Origin: an actinobacterium SCGC AAA278-O22
GTDB taxonomy: Bacteria > Actinomycetota > Actinomycetes > Nanopelagicales > Nanopelagicaceae
Direction: 5' to 3'
DNA: 64,000 nt
Assembly: GCA_000372185.1 (NCBI GenBank)
Contig: AQUA01000001.1
Coordinates: 1 to 64,000 of the forward strand
In this document: one piece after another, positions 11,329 to 20,990 of the stretch
How the letters are laid out: each line of letters starts with the position of its first letter
Numbering within the stretch: position 1 is the stretch's first letter
Notes under the pieces: generated by a model
Databases searched by the model: none
What the model was told of the DNA's origin: nothing
What the model saw: the letters and a program-made list of their open reading frames with translations, nothing else
Program-made: the position numbers and the translations under genes

Positions 11329-11394
11329 CGTGCCAAAGTGAAGTTACGGCAGTGTTACAGAACTAGATTTCTCGCCACTTGGAAGTCAATATCT

Positions 11395-13077
11395 TCAGAC
11401 TTCTCGCCAGCTCGAAGTCATTGGCAGGCGGCGATCCTTACCGAATGCACGCTTAGAAACCTTCGTGCCAGGCGGGTATTGGCGCCGCTTATATTCTGCC
11501 TTGTCGACCATCGCAATAACGCGCATGACCAACTCTTTATCAAAGCCCGCTGCAATAAGTGCATCGCGCCCTAAATCGTCATCGACATAAGCCTTCAAAA
11601 CTTTATCGAGGATTTCATATTCAGGAAGTGAATCTGAATCTTTCTGATCAGGTCGTAATTCAGCAGATGGCTCTTTAGTGATCGAACGTTCAGGAATTGG
11701 CGGGACTTCACCAGCTTCTGCAGCTGCCCGATTGCGCCAACGTGCCAGCGCCCAGACATCGGTCTTATAAATATCTTTAATCGGCGCATATCCACCGACT
11801 GCATCTCCATATAAGGTCGAATATCCGCAGGCCAATTCAGATTTATTTCCGGTAGCAAGAACAAGATGGCCATGCTGGTTGGAAAGTCCCATCAAGGTAG
11901 TTCCACGAACACGCGCCTGCAGATTTTCCTCAGCCAGCCCCGTGAGCTCTACCTGAGTGCGGAAGGCATCGACCATCTTCTGAATTTCTACAATACGAAA
12001 ACCGAGGCCGGTGTTCTTCGCCATCAACTCAGCATCCTCAATGGAGTGGCCAGATGAATATTTACTTGGCATAGCAACGCCATGAACTCGATCCGGGCCA
12101 AGGGCATCAATGGCAAGGGCTGCTACAAGTGCAGAATCAATTCCGCCAGAAAGCCCAACAAGTACTGACTTAAATCCATTTTTGCCCACGTAATCGCGCA
12201 AGCCAACAACGATGGCGTTCCACATCTCTTCTTCATCGCCCAGACGGTGTGCAATGCCGGGAACGAGTGGCTTGGCGATGTCAACAGAATCTTCGGAAAT
12301 AATCACATCGGGCTTAGAAGTTCCTGTTGCAACATCAACATCAACAACCATGACGCCATCTTCAAATTGAGGAGCACGCGCAATGACGGCACCGTCGCTA
12401 TTGACCACGATGCTGTCGCCATCAAAGACCAAATCATCTTGGCCGCCTGTCATATTGACATATGCAAGTGGGGCTTTGGCTTCGCGAGCGCGTTTGGTAA
12501 CAAGAGCAAGGCGCACATCATCTTTAGCGCGTTCATATGGAGATCCATTGGGAACAATGACAAGCCCTGGATTGCGCGCTGCCAATTGAGAAGTAATTCC
12601 TCCATCAATCCAGAGGTCTTCGCAGATGGCGATACCCACATCAACTCCATGGATGCGAACTACCAATGTGGAATCGCCTGCCACAAAATTGCGGAACTCA
12701 TCGAAGACTCCGTAATTAGGTAGGTGGCATTTGGCATAGCGCGCTTTGACTTCGCCGCCTGCAATAACTGCGACCATATTCTGTGGCTTGACCACACCAT
12801 CATCAGAAACGACCTGATCGAGGTAGCCAACAATCGAAACAATCTTGCTATCTAATTCAGAGGCGAGCGCAGTTAAAGCGGATTTACTGGCCACCTGAAA
12901 AGAGGGGCGTAGCGCTAAATCTTCTACGGGATACCCGGTCAGAACCATCTCGGGGAAAATTGCGATATGCGCACCTGCGCCCACAGCCTGATCTACCGAT
13001 TGCTTAATCAGCGCTGCATTACCCGCTAGGTCGCCGACCGTAGGGTTGACCTGCGCAAGCGCCAATCGCAACTTCAT
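11395..13077 (-). CDS. nadE: Glutamine-dependent NAD+ synthetase
   Basis: N-terminal nitrilase domain (FPEMVLTGYPVEDLALR, ICEDLW) plus C-terminal VGLSGGIDSALVAALA; GNKSELACGYSTLYGD. Confidence 0.95.
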   Translation of the reverse strand: MKLRLALAQVNPTVGDLAGNAALIKQSVDQAVGAGAHIAIFPEMVLTGYPVEDLALRPSFQVASKSALTALASELDSKIVSIVGYLDQVVSDDGVVKPQNMVAVIAGGEVKARYAKCHLPNYGVFDEFRNFVAGDSTLVVRIHGVDVGIAICEDLWIDGGITSQLAARNPGLVIVPNGSPYERAKDDVRLALVTKRAREAKAPLAYVNMTGGQDDLVFDGDSIVVNSDGAVIARAPQFEDGVMVVDVDVATGTSKPDVIISEDSVDIAKPLVPGIAHRLGDEEEMWNAIVVGLRDYVGKNGFKSVLVGLSGGIDSALVAALAIDALGPDRVHGVAMPSKYSSGHSIEDAELMAKNTGLGFRIVEIQKMVDAFRTQVELTGLAEENLQARVRGTTLMGLSNQHGHLVLATGNKSELACGYSTLYGDAVGGYAPIKDIYKTDVWALARWRNRAAAEAGEVPPIPERSITKEPSAELRPDQKDSDSLPEYEILDKVLKAYVDDDLGRDALIAAGFDKELVMRVIAMVDKAEYKRRQYPPGTKVSKRAFGKDRRLPMTSSWREV

Positions 13078-13153
13078 AGTTCAAGAGTATCGGGAGTAGC
13101 ATTAGCTGGAAGACCCGGGGACCTCGCACGAGGCTTCGAGGCAGGAGATAAAG

Positions 13154-13975
13154 ATGTCTACATCAACCACCCTTTATGGCGGTGCGTCCCACCGCCGCGT
13201 CACCATCCTCGATCTGCGCGCTGCCAAAGAGCGCGGCGAAAAATGGGCGATGCTCACGAGCTACGAACAGATGACTGCATCGATCTTCGATGAGGCGGGC
13301 ATCCCTGTCCTGCTCGTCGGCGATAGCGCTGGCAATAATTTCTTAGGAGAAGAGAACACCATCCCCGTCACCGTCGATGACCTGATTCCTCTTACCCGCG
13401 CAGTTGTGCGCGGATCCAAACGCGCACTTGTTATCGCCGACCTTCCCTTCGGTTCCTATGAATCATCTCCAGAACAAGCACTTGCTACATCAACTCGTTT
13501 CTTTAAAGAGGCAGGTGCGATGGGAGTTAAATTAGAAGGTGCCCACACTGCAACCATTGAAAAACTCACTTCGGTAGGTATTCCGGTCATGGGTCATCTA
13601 GGCCTTACTCCACAATCACTTCATCAACTCGGCGGCTATCGTGTGCAGGGTCGTACCGATGGAGATGCAATCTTTGAGGCGGCGCTCGCCCTCGAAAAAG
13701 CAGGTGCTTTTGCCATCGTTCTTGAACTTGTTCCAGCCGAGTTAGCTGCGCGAATTACAGCAGCGCTTTCAATTCCCACGATAGGAATCGGTGCAGGTTC
13801 TACCTGCGATGCCCAGGTGCTTGTCTGGACAGATATGGCTGGCTTTACCGCCAATCCCCCAAAACTTGCCAAGGCATATCGCAATCTGCGTCAGGAACTC
13901 TTCGACGCCACCCAAGAATTCGCGGAGGACGTTCGATCCGGAAAGTTTCCGTCAGCTGCGCAAACTTTCCACTAG
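13154..13975 (+). CDS. panB: 3-methyl-2-oxobutanoate hydroxymethyltransferase
   Basis: KWAMLTSYEQMTASIFDEAGIPVLLVGDSAGNNFLG; VKLEGA; VMGHLGLTPQSLHQLGGYRVQGR; IGIGAGSTCDAQVLVW. Confidence 0.95.
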   Translation: MSTSTTLYGGASHRRVTILDLRAAKERGEKWAMLTSYEQMTASIFDEAGIPVLLVGDSAGNNFLGEENTIPVTVDDLIPLTRAVVRGSKRALVIADLPFGSYESSPEQALATSTRFFKEAGAMGVKLEGAHTATIEKLTSVGIPVMGHLGLTPQSLHQLGGYRVQGRTDGDAIFEAALALEKAGAFAIVLELVPAELAARITAALSIPTIGIGAGSTCDAQVLVWTDMAGFTANPPKLAKAYRNLRQELFDATQEFAEDVRSGKFPSAAQTFH

Positions 13976-13984
13976 TTTGGTCTG

Positions 13985-15253
13985 GTGGCTAAATTCGCAA
14001 TCGACCTGACTCCGCTGAAGAAGTATCCAGATTTCCGAAATCTCTGGACTGCGGGGCTCGTTTCCTACTTCGGGTCGATGATCACCTACGTTGCAATGCC
14101 CTTTCAACTGAAAGAGTTGACCGGTTCATATATCGCAGTGGGCGCTTTAGGTGTTGTCGAAATCGTTCCACTCATCATCTTCGGCCTCTACGGAGGCGTG
14201 CTGGCTGACTCGGTCAACCGCAAGAAGATGGTCTGGGCAACTGAAGCTGGCGCACTCATCTTGGTGCTCGTGCTACTGGGCAATTCGCTGATGGGTAGCC
14301 CTACAACGTTAGCTATCTATCTGGTTGCAGCGCTCTTCGCCGTCGTCGATGGACTTCAACGCCCCAGCATGGATGCGATGTTGCCCAGACTAGTGAGCCA
14401 TGAAGATCTACCCGCCGCGAGTGCGCTCTTAAGTCTGCGTTGGCAAGTGGGAGTAATCGTTGGGCCAACAGTCGGTGGAATTATTTTTTCAACCATGTCA
14501 GTCAGCGCCGGGTTTATGGTTGATATCGCAACATACATTCTCTCTCTCATTTTTCTTTCGCGAGTTCGTTCTATCCCTCCTTCAAAAGAGGCTGAAAAGC
14601 CATCTCTGGCAGCGTTATTTGATGGTGTGAAATATGCGCTGAAGCGCCAAGATTTACTAGGCACCTACATTATTGATCTCGCTGCAATGACACTTGCTAT
14701 GCCGATGGCGCTCTATCCATTTTGGGCAGATCAATTAGATGCACCGTGGGCACTTGGATTTTTCTATGCCGCCATCACAGTCGGTTCAGTCTGCGTCACT
14801 CTGACTTCCGGATGGACGCGCACCTATCGCTATCACGGTCGAGCTGTAATTTTGGCGGCGATGGGTTGGGGTCTTGCCATCGCAGCAGCGGGGCTGAGCC
14901 ACTCACTGATTCTTGTCCTTCTCTTTCTGACAATCGCCGGGGCATCGGACATGGTCAGCGCCCTCTTCCGTGGAAATATTTGGAACCAGACCATCCCTGA
15001 TCACTTCCGCGGACGACTTGCTGGAATCGAATTACTTTCCTACTCAGTAGGTCCGTTAGCCGGACAACTTCGCGCAGCTTCGATGGCCGCTGCTACTACA
15101 TTGTCGATTTCGGTAACTTCTGGAGGGCTGATGTGCGTCCTAGTGGTCGCTTTTCTGGCGCTTTTCTTGCCGAAAATGTGGAAATACGACGTCCAAACCA
15201 ACGAATTTGCCGTTCGAGAGCGAGAAATTCGCAAAAATCGGGAAAATTCCTAA
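13985..15253 (+). CDS. MFS transporter
   Basis: About 422 aa, multi-TM; FRNLWTAGLVSYFGSMITYVAMPFQLKELTGS, an EntS/MFS-3-like pattern. Confidence 0.82.
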   Translation: MAKFAIDLTPLKKYPDFRNLWTAGLVSYFGSMITYVAMPFQLKELTGSYIAVGALGVVEIVPLIIFGLYGGVLADSVNRKKMVWATEAGALILVLVLLGNSLMGSPTTLAIYLVAALFAVVDGLQRPSMDAMLPRLVSHEDLPAASALLSLRWQVGVIVGPTVGGIIFSTMSVSAGFMVDIATYILSLIFLSRVRSIPPSKEAEKPSLAALFDGVKYALKRQDLLGTYIIDLAAMTLAMPMALYPFWADQLDAPWALGFFYAAITVGSVCVTLTSGWTRTYRYHGRAVILAAMGWGLAIAAAGLSHSLILVLLFLTIAGASDMVSALFRGNIWNQTIPDHFRGRLAGIELLSYSVGPLAGQLRAASMAAATTLSISVTSGGLMCVLVVAFLALFLPKMWKYDVQTNEFAVREREIRKNRENS

Positions 15254-15478
15254 CTCTCAATCAAGAATTGAACTTTTTCGCCATGATTTCGGCGAGATGT
15301 GCCAGAAAAATAGTTATCGAAATTGCGAAACAGCACAAAAAAATATAAAAAATAATCTGCGACACGCACTGCAATTTTTCTCACAATGTAGTGGTAATTC
15401 TTTCAATATTCCGTCACACTTATCCACGAAACAGGTTTGGGTGACGGATCCGAACCCTTCCGATTAGGAGATAAACAC

Positions 15479-15781
15479 ATGGCTGCAGCTAAGAAATCTG
15501 CTCCAAAGAAGCGCCGTAAGAAGGCTGCTGCACCAGCAGCACCTAAGAAGCGTCGTAAGAAGGCAGCTGCAACAGCAGCTCCAAAGAAGCGCCGCAAGAA
15601 GGCAGCTGCTAAGAAGGCAGCTCCAAAGCGCCGTAAGAAGGCAGCTGCTAAGAAGGCAGCTCCAAAGCGTCGTAAGAAGGCAGCTGCTAAGAAGGCAGCT
15701 CCAAAGCGCCGTCGTAAGAAGGCAGCAGCTCCAGCAGCTGCTCCAAAGCGCCGCCGTCGTAAGAAGGCAGCAGCTAAGTAA
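15479..15781 (+). CDS. Lys/Arg/Ala-rich repeat protein, histone H1-like nucleoid protein
   Basis: RBS aggag then ATG at 15479. 100 aa of MAAAKKSAPKKRRKKAAAPAAPKKRRKKAAATAAPKKRRKKAAAKK...; in-frame repeats, followed by a strong terminator. Confidence 0.8.
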   Translation: MAAAKKSAPKKRRKKAAAPAAPKKRRKKAAATAAPKKRRKKAAAKKAAPKRRKKAAAKKAAPKRRKKAAAKKAAPKRRRKKAAAPAAAPKRRRRKKAAAK

Positions 15782-15795
15782 TTCATTACTTATAT

Positions 15796-15827
15796 AAAAC
15801 CCCGCCAGGAAACTGGCGGGGTTTTTT
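15796..15827. terminator. Rho-independent terminator
   Basis: aaaaCCCCGCCAggaaacTGGCGGGGtttttt. Confidence 0.93.
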
Positions 15828-15833
15828 ATGTAA

Positions 15834-15867
15834 TCTTCTAGATCAATCTTCTAGATCAGTCTTCTAG
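15834..15867. repeat. 13-bp tandem repeat (about 2.6 copies) over the MarR-gene stop codon
   Basis: tcttctagatcaa / tcttctagatcag / tcttctag. Confidence 0.92.
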
Positions 15868-16344
15868 TGGATTCTCTTTCAATGAATCTGTCACACGTTC
15901 AAAAATTTCAGCAAGAACCTTCTGATCCTCTTTCGTCAGGTGATCGATAAATCGAGTGCGCACGCTATGAACATGATCTGGGGCAGCGGCCACAATCGCC
16001 TTCCATCCTTTAGCGGTCATCACCGCAAAGTAGCCTCGCTTATCAACGGGGCAGGCTTCGCGCTTTACCCAGCCAGCCTTCTCCATCACCTTAATTCTGT
16101 GCGAAAGCCGCGACCTTGAGAGCATGGACTGTTCAGCTAATTCACTCATTCGCATTCGACGTTCCGGGGCTTCGCTCAATTGAGCTAAGACTTCATAATC
16201 TGCCATCGAAAGTTCATGGTCATCGAGATCATAATCAAGGGCTTCCAGGAGACGTCGGCTAGCGATGATGTAGCGGCGCCAAGCCTTCATTTCGACAGGG
16301 TTTAACCAGCGTGGTGTTGTAGCGTTTTGCCCTGCCATGCGCAC
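15856..16344 (-). CDS. MarR family transcriptional regulator
   Basis: 162 aa; LSMADYEVLAQLSEAPERRMRMSELAEQSMLSRSRLSHRIKVMEKAGWVKREACPVDKRGYFAVMTAKG. Confidence 0.88.
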   Translation of the reverse strand: MRMAGQNATTPRWLNPVEMKAWRRYIIASRRLLEALDYDLDDHELSMADYEVLAQLSEAPERRMRMSELAEQSMLSRSRLSHRIKVMEKAGWVKREACPVDKRGYFAVMTAKGWKAIVAAAPDHVHSVRTRFIDHLTKEDQKVLAEIFERVTDSLKENPLED

Positions 16345-16400
16345 AAGTGTACGGCAGAAGTAGAATATGTTGAACTTTCAACTACTTCTCTTTTAGCGAA

Positions 16401-18362
16401 TTGGATGACATGACTCTCACTTCAGGAATCGATAGCGCCTCACTTGACCCCCTCGTTCGCCCCCAGGATGACCTCTTTCGCCACTACAACGGCAAGTGGA
16501 TTCGCGAGTACGAGATGCCAGCTGATCGTTCCAGCGATGGAATCTTTCGCAAACTTCATGATGAGGCAGAAGAGCGAGTTCGCCAGATCATTGAGACCTC
16601 CTCGGGTACAGGTGAAGCCCAAAAAATCGGCGATCTCTACAAATCATTTATGGGTACCGATGCCATTAAGGCGCGTGGAATTTCTCCGATAGTCGATGAC
16701 TTAGCCGCTATTGATCGAATCACCAATCTCAACGAATTTATCTCTGTCATGGCGCGGCTAGAAATGCGCGGTATTGGCGGAATCTTTGGGGCAGCGATCT
16801 ACCCCGATGCGATGGATTCCAATACCAATATTCTCTATATCGGCCAGGGTGGGCTCTCCCTCCCTGATGAGTCCTATTACCGCGAAGAACAATTCGCCTC
16901 TATCCGCACTGCTTTTCTTGATCACGTTGCAAAGATGTGTGCACTCGTTGGAATCGACAATGGCGGCGATGTCGCCTCAATGATTCTCGCCCTTGAAACT
17001 GAAATCGCATCCCACCATTGGGATCAAGTCAATGACCGCGACGCCACCTTGACCTATAACAAGTACAGCCGGGCAGAGCTTGAAACCCTTGCCCCACACT
17101 TCTCATTTGATACCTGGGCTATACATGCAAAGGTGCCAGCCAAAGCCTTCGAATCGCTCGTCGTCTGCGAACCTTCTTTCTTCGAATCAGTCTCTGCGAT
17201 GTTCGCAAACTTTGAAGCCAACCGCGATTCATGGATTGCCTGGCTCAAACTCAATCTCGTATCGGCGAGCGCTGCATTTCTCACCGACGATATCGTTCAG
17301 CAGAACTTTGAGTTCTATGCCAAGACTCTCTCCGGTACTCCACAAATCCGCGATCGCTGGAAGCGCGGAGTTTCGGTGACCCAAGGCGCGCTCGGTGAAG
17401 CAATCGGCAAGGTCTATGTCGAAAAGTATTTCCCGGCTCGCGCCAAAGAAGAGATGAAGATTTTGGTGGATTACCTCCTTGAGGCATATCGCTTAAGCAT
17501 TCTCGAACTTCCCTGGATGTCTGATGCCACTAAAGAGAAGGCGCTGGAAAAGTTACAGAAGTTCACTCCCAAGATTGGTTATCCCGATAAGTGGCGTGAT
17601 TACTCCACACTAGAAATTTCTGCCGACGATCTGATTGGCAATCTCTGGCGCATTGCTGAATTCGATCATGCCTATGCCATCGCCAAGATTGGCGCTCCTG
17701 TCGATCGCGACGAGTGGCATATGACGCCGCAAACGGTCAATGCCTATTACAACCCACTTGCCAATGAAATCGTCTTCCCTGCAGCAATTTTGCAGCCACC
17801 ATTCTTTGATCTCGATGCCGAAATGGCTGCCAACTACGGCGGAATCGGAGCAACGATCGGCCATGAAATCGGCCATGGCTTTGATGACCAAGGTTCTAAA
17901 TATGATGGCGATGGAAATATGGTCGATTGGTGGACCAGCGAAGACCGTGCCAAGTTTGAAGAGCTCACAAGTGTCTTAGTTAAACAATTCGATGCGCTCT
18001 CGCCCGAGAGCACACCCGATATCCACGTCAACGGCGCCTTTACCTTGGGTGAGAACATCGGAGACTTAGGCGGCCTCGCCATCGCCTATAAGGCATACCA
18101 ATTAGCGCTTCAAGGCAAAGAGAGCCCTGTTATCGATGGTTTTACGGGTGATCAACGCTTCTTCCTTTCTTATGCACATTCTTGGCGCAATAAGAACCGC
18201 CCCGAAGAAGTGCGCCGTCGCATCGCTATCGACCCACACTCCCCTGATGAGTTCCGCTGTAACCAGATTGTCCGCAATGTCCAAGAGTTCTATGACGCCT
18301 TCGGTGTGACCGAAAAAGATCAGCTCTGGCTAGCGCCTACAGAGCGCGTCCGGATTTGGTGA
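16401..18362 (+). CDS. M13 family metallopeptidase
   Basis: VNAYYNPLANEIVFPAAILQPPFFD; GATIGHEIGHGFDDQGSKYDGDGN (HExxH); GENIGDLGGL. Confidence 0.94.
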   Translation: MDDMTLTSGIDSASLDPLVRPQDDLFRHYNGKWIREYEMPADRSSDGIFRKLHDEAEERVRQIIETSSGTGEAQKIGDLYKSFMGTDAIKARGISPIVDDLAAIDRITNLNEFISVMARLEMRGIGGIFGAAIYPDAMDSNTNILYIGQGGLSLPDESYYREEQFASIRTAFLDHVAKMCALVGIDNGGDVASMILALETEIASHHWDQVNDRDATLTYNKYSRAELETLAPHFSFDTWAIHAKVPAKAFESLVVCEPSFFESVSAMFANFEANRDSWIAWLKLNLVSASAAFLTDDIVQQNFEFYAKTLSGTPQIRDRWKRGVSVTQGALGEAIGKVYVEKYFPARAKEEMKILVDYLLEAYRLSILELPWMSDATKEKALEKLQKFTPKIGYPDKWRDYSTLEISADDLIGNLWRIAEFDHAYAIAKIGAPVDRDEWHMTPQTVNAYYNPLANEIVFPAAILQPPFFDLDAEMAANYGGIGATIGHEIGHGFDDQGSKYDGDGNMVDWWTSEDRAKFEELTSVLVKQFDALSPESTPDIHVNGAFTLGENIGDLGGLAIAYKAYQLALQGKESPVIDGFTGDQRFFLSYAHSWRNKNRPEEVRRRIAIDPHSPDEFRCNQIVRNVQEFYDAFGVTEKDQLWLAPTERVRIW

Positions 18363-18378
18363 AGGTAGAATCCTGAGT

Positions 18379-18909
18379 ATGAAAAAACTTTCTCGTAAGC
18401 AGTGGATCATCGTCGCTGTCATCGTCCTTATTGGCGGAGCTATTCTTCGTTCGGCTACTAATGGCGGATCAGGACTTCCTGCAGATAAGACAGAACTTGT
18501 CACGGAAGAAGCACCAACTGCGACTATCGCATTTGATGCTCCACTTGATCTAGGTGGAGGCGTCTTTGTGACCGTCTCATCACCTTCACGCTTTACGCCA
18601 ACGACCTTTATGACAAATATCGACCAGAAGCCAAAGACTTCTAACGAATTTAATGTCATCATCAAAAATGGTGGAAAGACTCCGATCGATTTCACCACTG
18701 TCTCATTGCAGGCAGCCTCTGGTGCAAATGTCTGCTTCGATGTCTTGGGCGACCTTGATATCAACGGCGCACCTACTGAACCACTCAAAGCCGGAGCTGA
18801 AGTCAGCTACAAGTACGGTGTTGGTTGCCAAGCAGCCGCCGGAGACCCACTTACTCTGACAGTTCGCATCGGCGAATCAAAGGTTCAAGTAGATGGAAAG
18901 CTTGCATAA
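18379..18909 (+). CDS. Membrane-anchored secreted protein, possibly DUF4352-like
   Basis: N-terminal TM (KQWIIVAVIVLIGGAIL) followed by a beta-rich extracytoplasmic domain. Confidence 0.5.
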   Translation: MKKLSRKQWIIVAVIVLIGGAILRSATNGGSGLPADKTELVTEEAPTATIAFDAPLDLGGGVFVTVSSPSRFTPTTFMTNIDQKPKTSNEFNVIIKNGGKTPIDFTTVSLQAASGANVCFDVLGDLDINGAPTEPLKAGAEVSYKYGVGCQAAAGDPLTLTVRIGESKVQVDGKLA

Positions 18910-18925
18910 GTAAAGTTTCATAGTC

Positions 18926-18960
18926 AAAAACCCCGGCCATATGGTCGGGGTTTTTTATTT
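18926..18960. terminator. Rho-independent terminator between convergent genes
   Basis: aaaaaCCCCGgccatatggtCGGGGttttttattt. Confidence 0.9.
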
Positions 18961-18969
18961 AATCTTCTT

Positions 18970-19956
18970 TTATTCCTCAGGGAAATGGCAGGCAATACGA
19001 TGGCTTGGATCTTTACCGATCTGCATCAGCTCCGGAACTTGCGTGCGGCACTTATCTTGCGCCTTCCAGCAGCGGGTATTAAATACACAGCCAGCTGGTG
19101 GATTTACCGGGCTAGGAAGATCTCCCTGCAAAATAATTCGTTCGCGCTTGCGCCCCTTGATGGGATCTGCGACAGGAACTGCAGAAAGAAGCGCCTTTGT
19201 ATAAGGATGGCGTGGGTGGGTAAAGAGATCGACCTTGTCGGCTTCTTCCATCACCTTGCCGAGATACATCACGATCACGCGATCAGAAATGTGCTGAACT
19301 ACCGAGAGGTCGTGGGCGACAAAGATATAAGCCATATTAAATTCATCTTGTAGGTCCTCAAGAAGATTGACGACCTGCGCCTGAATCGAAACATCGAGCG
19401 CTGATACTGGCTCGTCGGCAACGATCAGCTTCGGCTTGAGCGCGATGGCGCGAGCAACACCAATACGCTGACGTTGTCCGCCAGAGAATTCGTGTGGGTA
19501 GCGATTGATGTGTTCAGGGTTGAGCCCAACGCGCGCCATCAGACGTTGCACCTCTGCCTCAATACCGCCTTCAGGAGTAATTCCCTGAATTTCAAAAGCT
19601 GCACCGATCAACGTACCGACAGTGTGGCGCGGATTGAGAGATGCGAATGGATCTTGGAAGATCATCTGCATCTGTGAACGAAGTGGCTTCATTTGCTTTG
19701 GCTTCAGGTGTGTGATGTCTTGACCTTCGAAGGTGATTTTTCCGCCAGTTGGTTCGTATAACTTCAAGATGGTGCGGCCAGCTGTGGTCTTGCCGCAGCC
19801 CGATTCACCGACAAGGCCAATCGTCTGTCCTGGATAGATATCAAGATCAATTCCATCGACTGCTTTAACAGTCCCTTTTACCTTCGAGAAGGCACCTCCC
19901 GTTGTCGTGGCGAAGTGCTTCTGAAGACCTTCAATTCTAAGAAGAGGCTCGGTCAT
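18970..19956 (-). CDS. Oligopeptide/dipeptide ABC transporter ATPase (OppF-like)
   Basis: Walker [19 protein letters not shown]; signature [33 protein letters not shown]-terminal oligo_HPY Cys motif. Confidence 0.92.
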   Translation of the reverse strand: MTEPLLRIEGLQKHFATTTGGAFSKVKGTVKAVDGIDLDIYPGQTIGLVGESGCGKTTAGRTILKLYEPTGGKITFEGQDITHLKPKQMKPLRSQMQMIFQDPFASLNPRHTVGTLIGAAFEIQGITPEGGIEAEVQRLMARVGLNPEHINRYPHEFSGGQRQRIGVARAIALKPKLIVADEPVSALDVSIQAQVVNLLEDLQDEFNMAYIFVAHDLSVVQHISDRVIVMYLGKVMEEADKVDLFTHPRHPYTKALLSAVPVADPIKGRKRERIILQGDLPSPVNPPAGCVFNTRCWKAQDKCRTQVPELMQIGKDPSHRIACHFPEE

Positions 19957-20990
19957 CAGTTGCCACCAATTTCTTTTCGAGCTTTCAGGAGTTCTGCCTC
20001 GGGAAGATGACAGCGTGAGAAGTGTTCATTTGTCTTTGTATCGAGCGTCGGCGCAGTTGTTGCACAGAGATTGCCAGATACGCGATCAGAAAACGCACAA
20101 CGAGCGCGGAATGAACATCCTCGTGGCAAGTTGATCAGCGATGGTGGTTGTCCTGGAATTGCGACCAAACGCTTTGATTCGAGTTCGCCAATCTTGGGAA
20201 TTGAGTGAAGTAGACCGATTGTGTATGGGTGGTCAGGTCGATAATAAATATCTTCGGCCCCGCCGCTTTCGACGATCTTGCCTGCATACATCACATTAAC
20301 GCGATCTGCGACTTCGGCGACCACACCTAAGTCGTGAGTGATCAAGATAAGAGCCATATTGAACTCTTTCTGCATATCGCGAATCAATTGTAGAATCTGA
20401 GATTGCACAGTCACATCAAGAGCAGTGGTTGGCTCATCGGCAATCAGAAGTGATGGGTTATTAATCAGCGCCATTGCAATCATGACGCGTTGGCGCATTC
20501 CACCTGAGAATTGGTGTGGGAATTCATCGACGCGCTTTGCAGCATCAGGAATGCCCACCAGGTCCAACATCTCGATGGCGCGCTTCTTACCTGCAGCCTT
20601 ATCGCCTTCGTTATAGAGAGACCACGCTTCAATGAGTTGGTTTCCGATGGAGTAATACGGATGGAGGGCTGACATCGGATCTTGGAAGATCATCGACATC
20701 GCTTTTCCGCGCAGCTTACGCACGACTTCATCATCAGCTGAGATCACATCGACTGGACCAGAATCAAGGTTGAGAATTGCCTGCCCAGATATCTGAGTGC
20801 GCTTGCGATCGTGCAAGCCCATCACTGCAAGTGAGGTTACAGATTTACCAGATCCAGATTCACCAACAACAGCAAGGGTTTCCCCACGTGCCACAGTAAA
20901 TGAAATTTCATTCGATGCCTGAACAAGTCCATCTTCGGTAGGAAAGGCAACGTTGAGGTTCTTTACCTCAAGAAATGGCTTTAACGTCAT
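19956..20990 (-). CDS. Oligopeptide/dipeptide ABC transporter ATPase (OppD-like)
   Basis: VVGESGSGKSVTSLAVMGL; FSGGMRQRVMIAMALINNPSLLIADEPTTALDVT. Confidence 0.92.
   Translation of the reverse strand: MTLKPFLEVKNLNVAFPTEDGLVQASNEISFTVARGETLAVVGESGSGKSVTSLAVMGLHDRKRTQISGQAILNLDSGPVDVISADDEVVRKLRGKAMSMIFQDPMSALHPYYSIGNQLIEAWSLYNEGDKAAGKKRAIEMLDLVGIPDAAKRVDEFPHQFSGGMRQRVMIAMALINNPSLLIADEPTTALDVTVQSQILQLIRDMQKEFNMALILITHDLGVVAEVADRVNVMYAGKIVESGGAEDIYYRPDHPYTIGLLHSIPKIGELESKRLVAIPGQPPSLINLPRGCSFRARCAFSDRVSGNLCATTAPTLDTKTNEHFSRCHLPEAELLKARKEIGGN

Noticed and set aside
12247-12723. 158-aa plus-strand ORF opposite nadE
   Set aside because: Antisense shadow of a clear NAD synthetase; no domain or RBS support.
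15403-15786. 127-aa minus-strand ORF rich in AAFLRRFGAAFL repeats
   Set aside because: Exact antisense of the KRA-repeat gene; codon bias of the repeat keeps the opposite frame open. The plus strand has the RBS and terminator.
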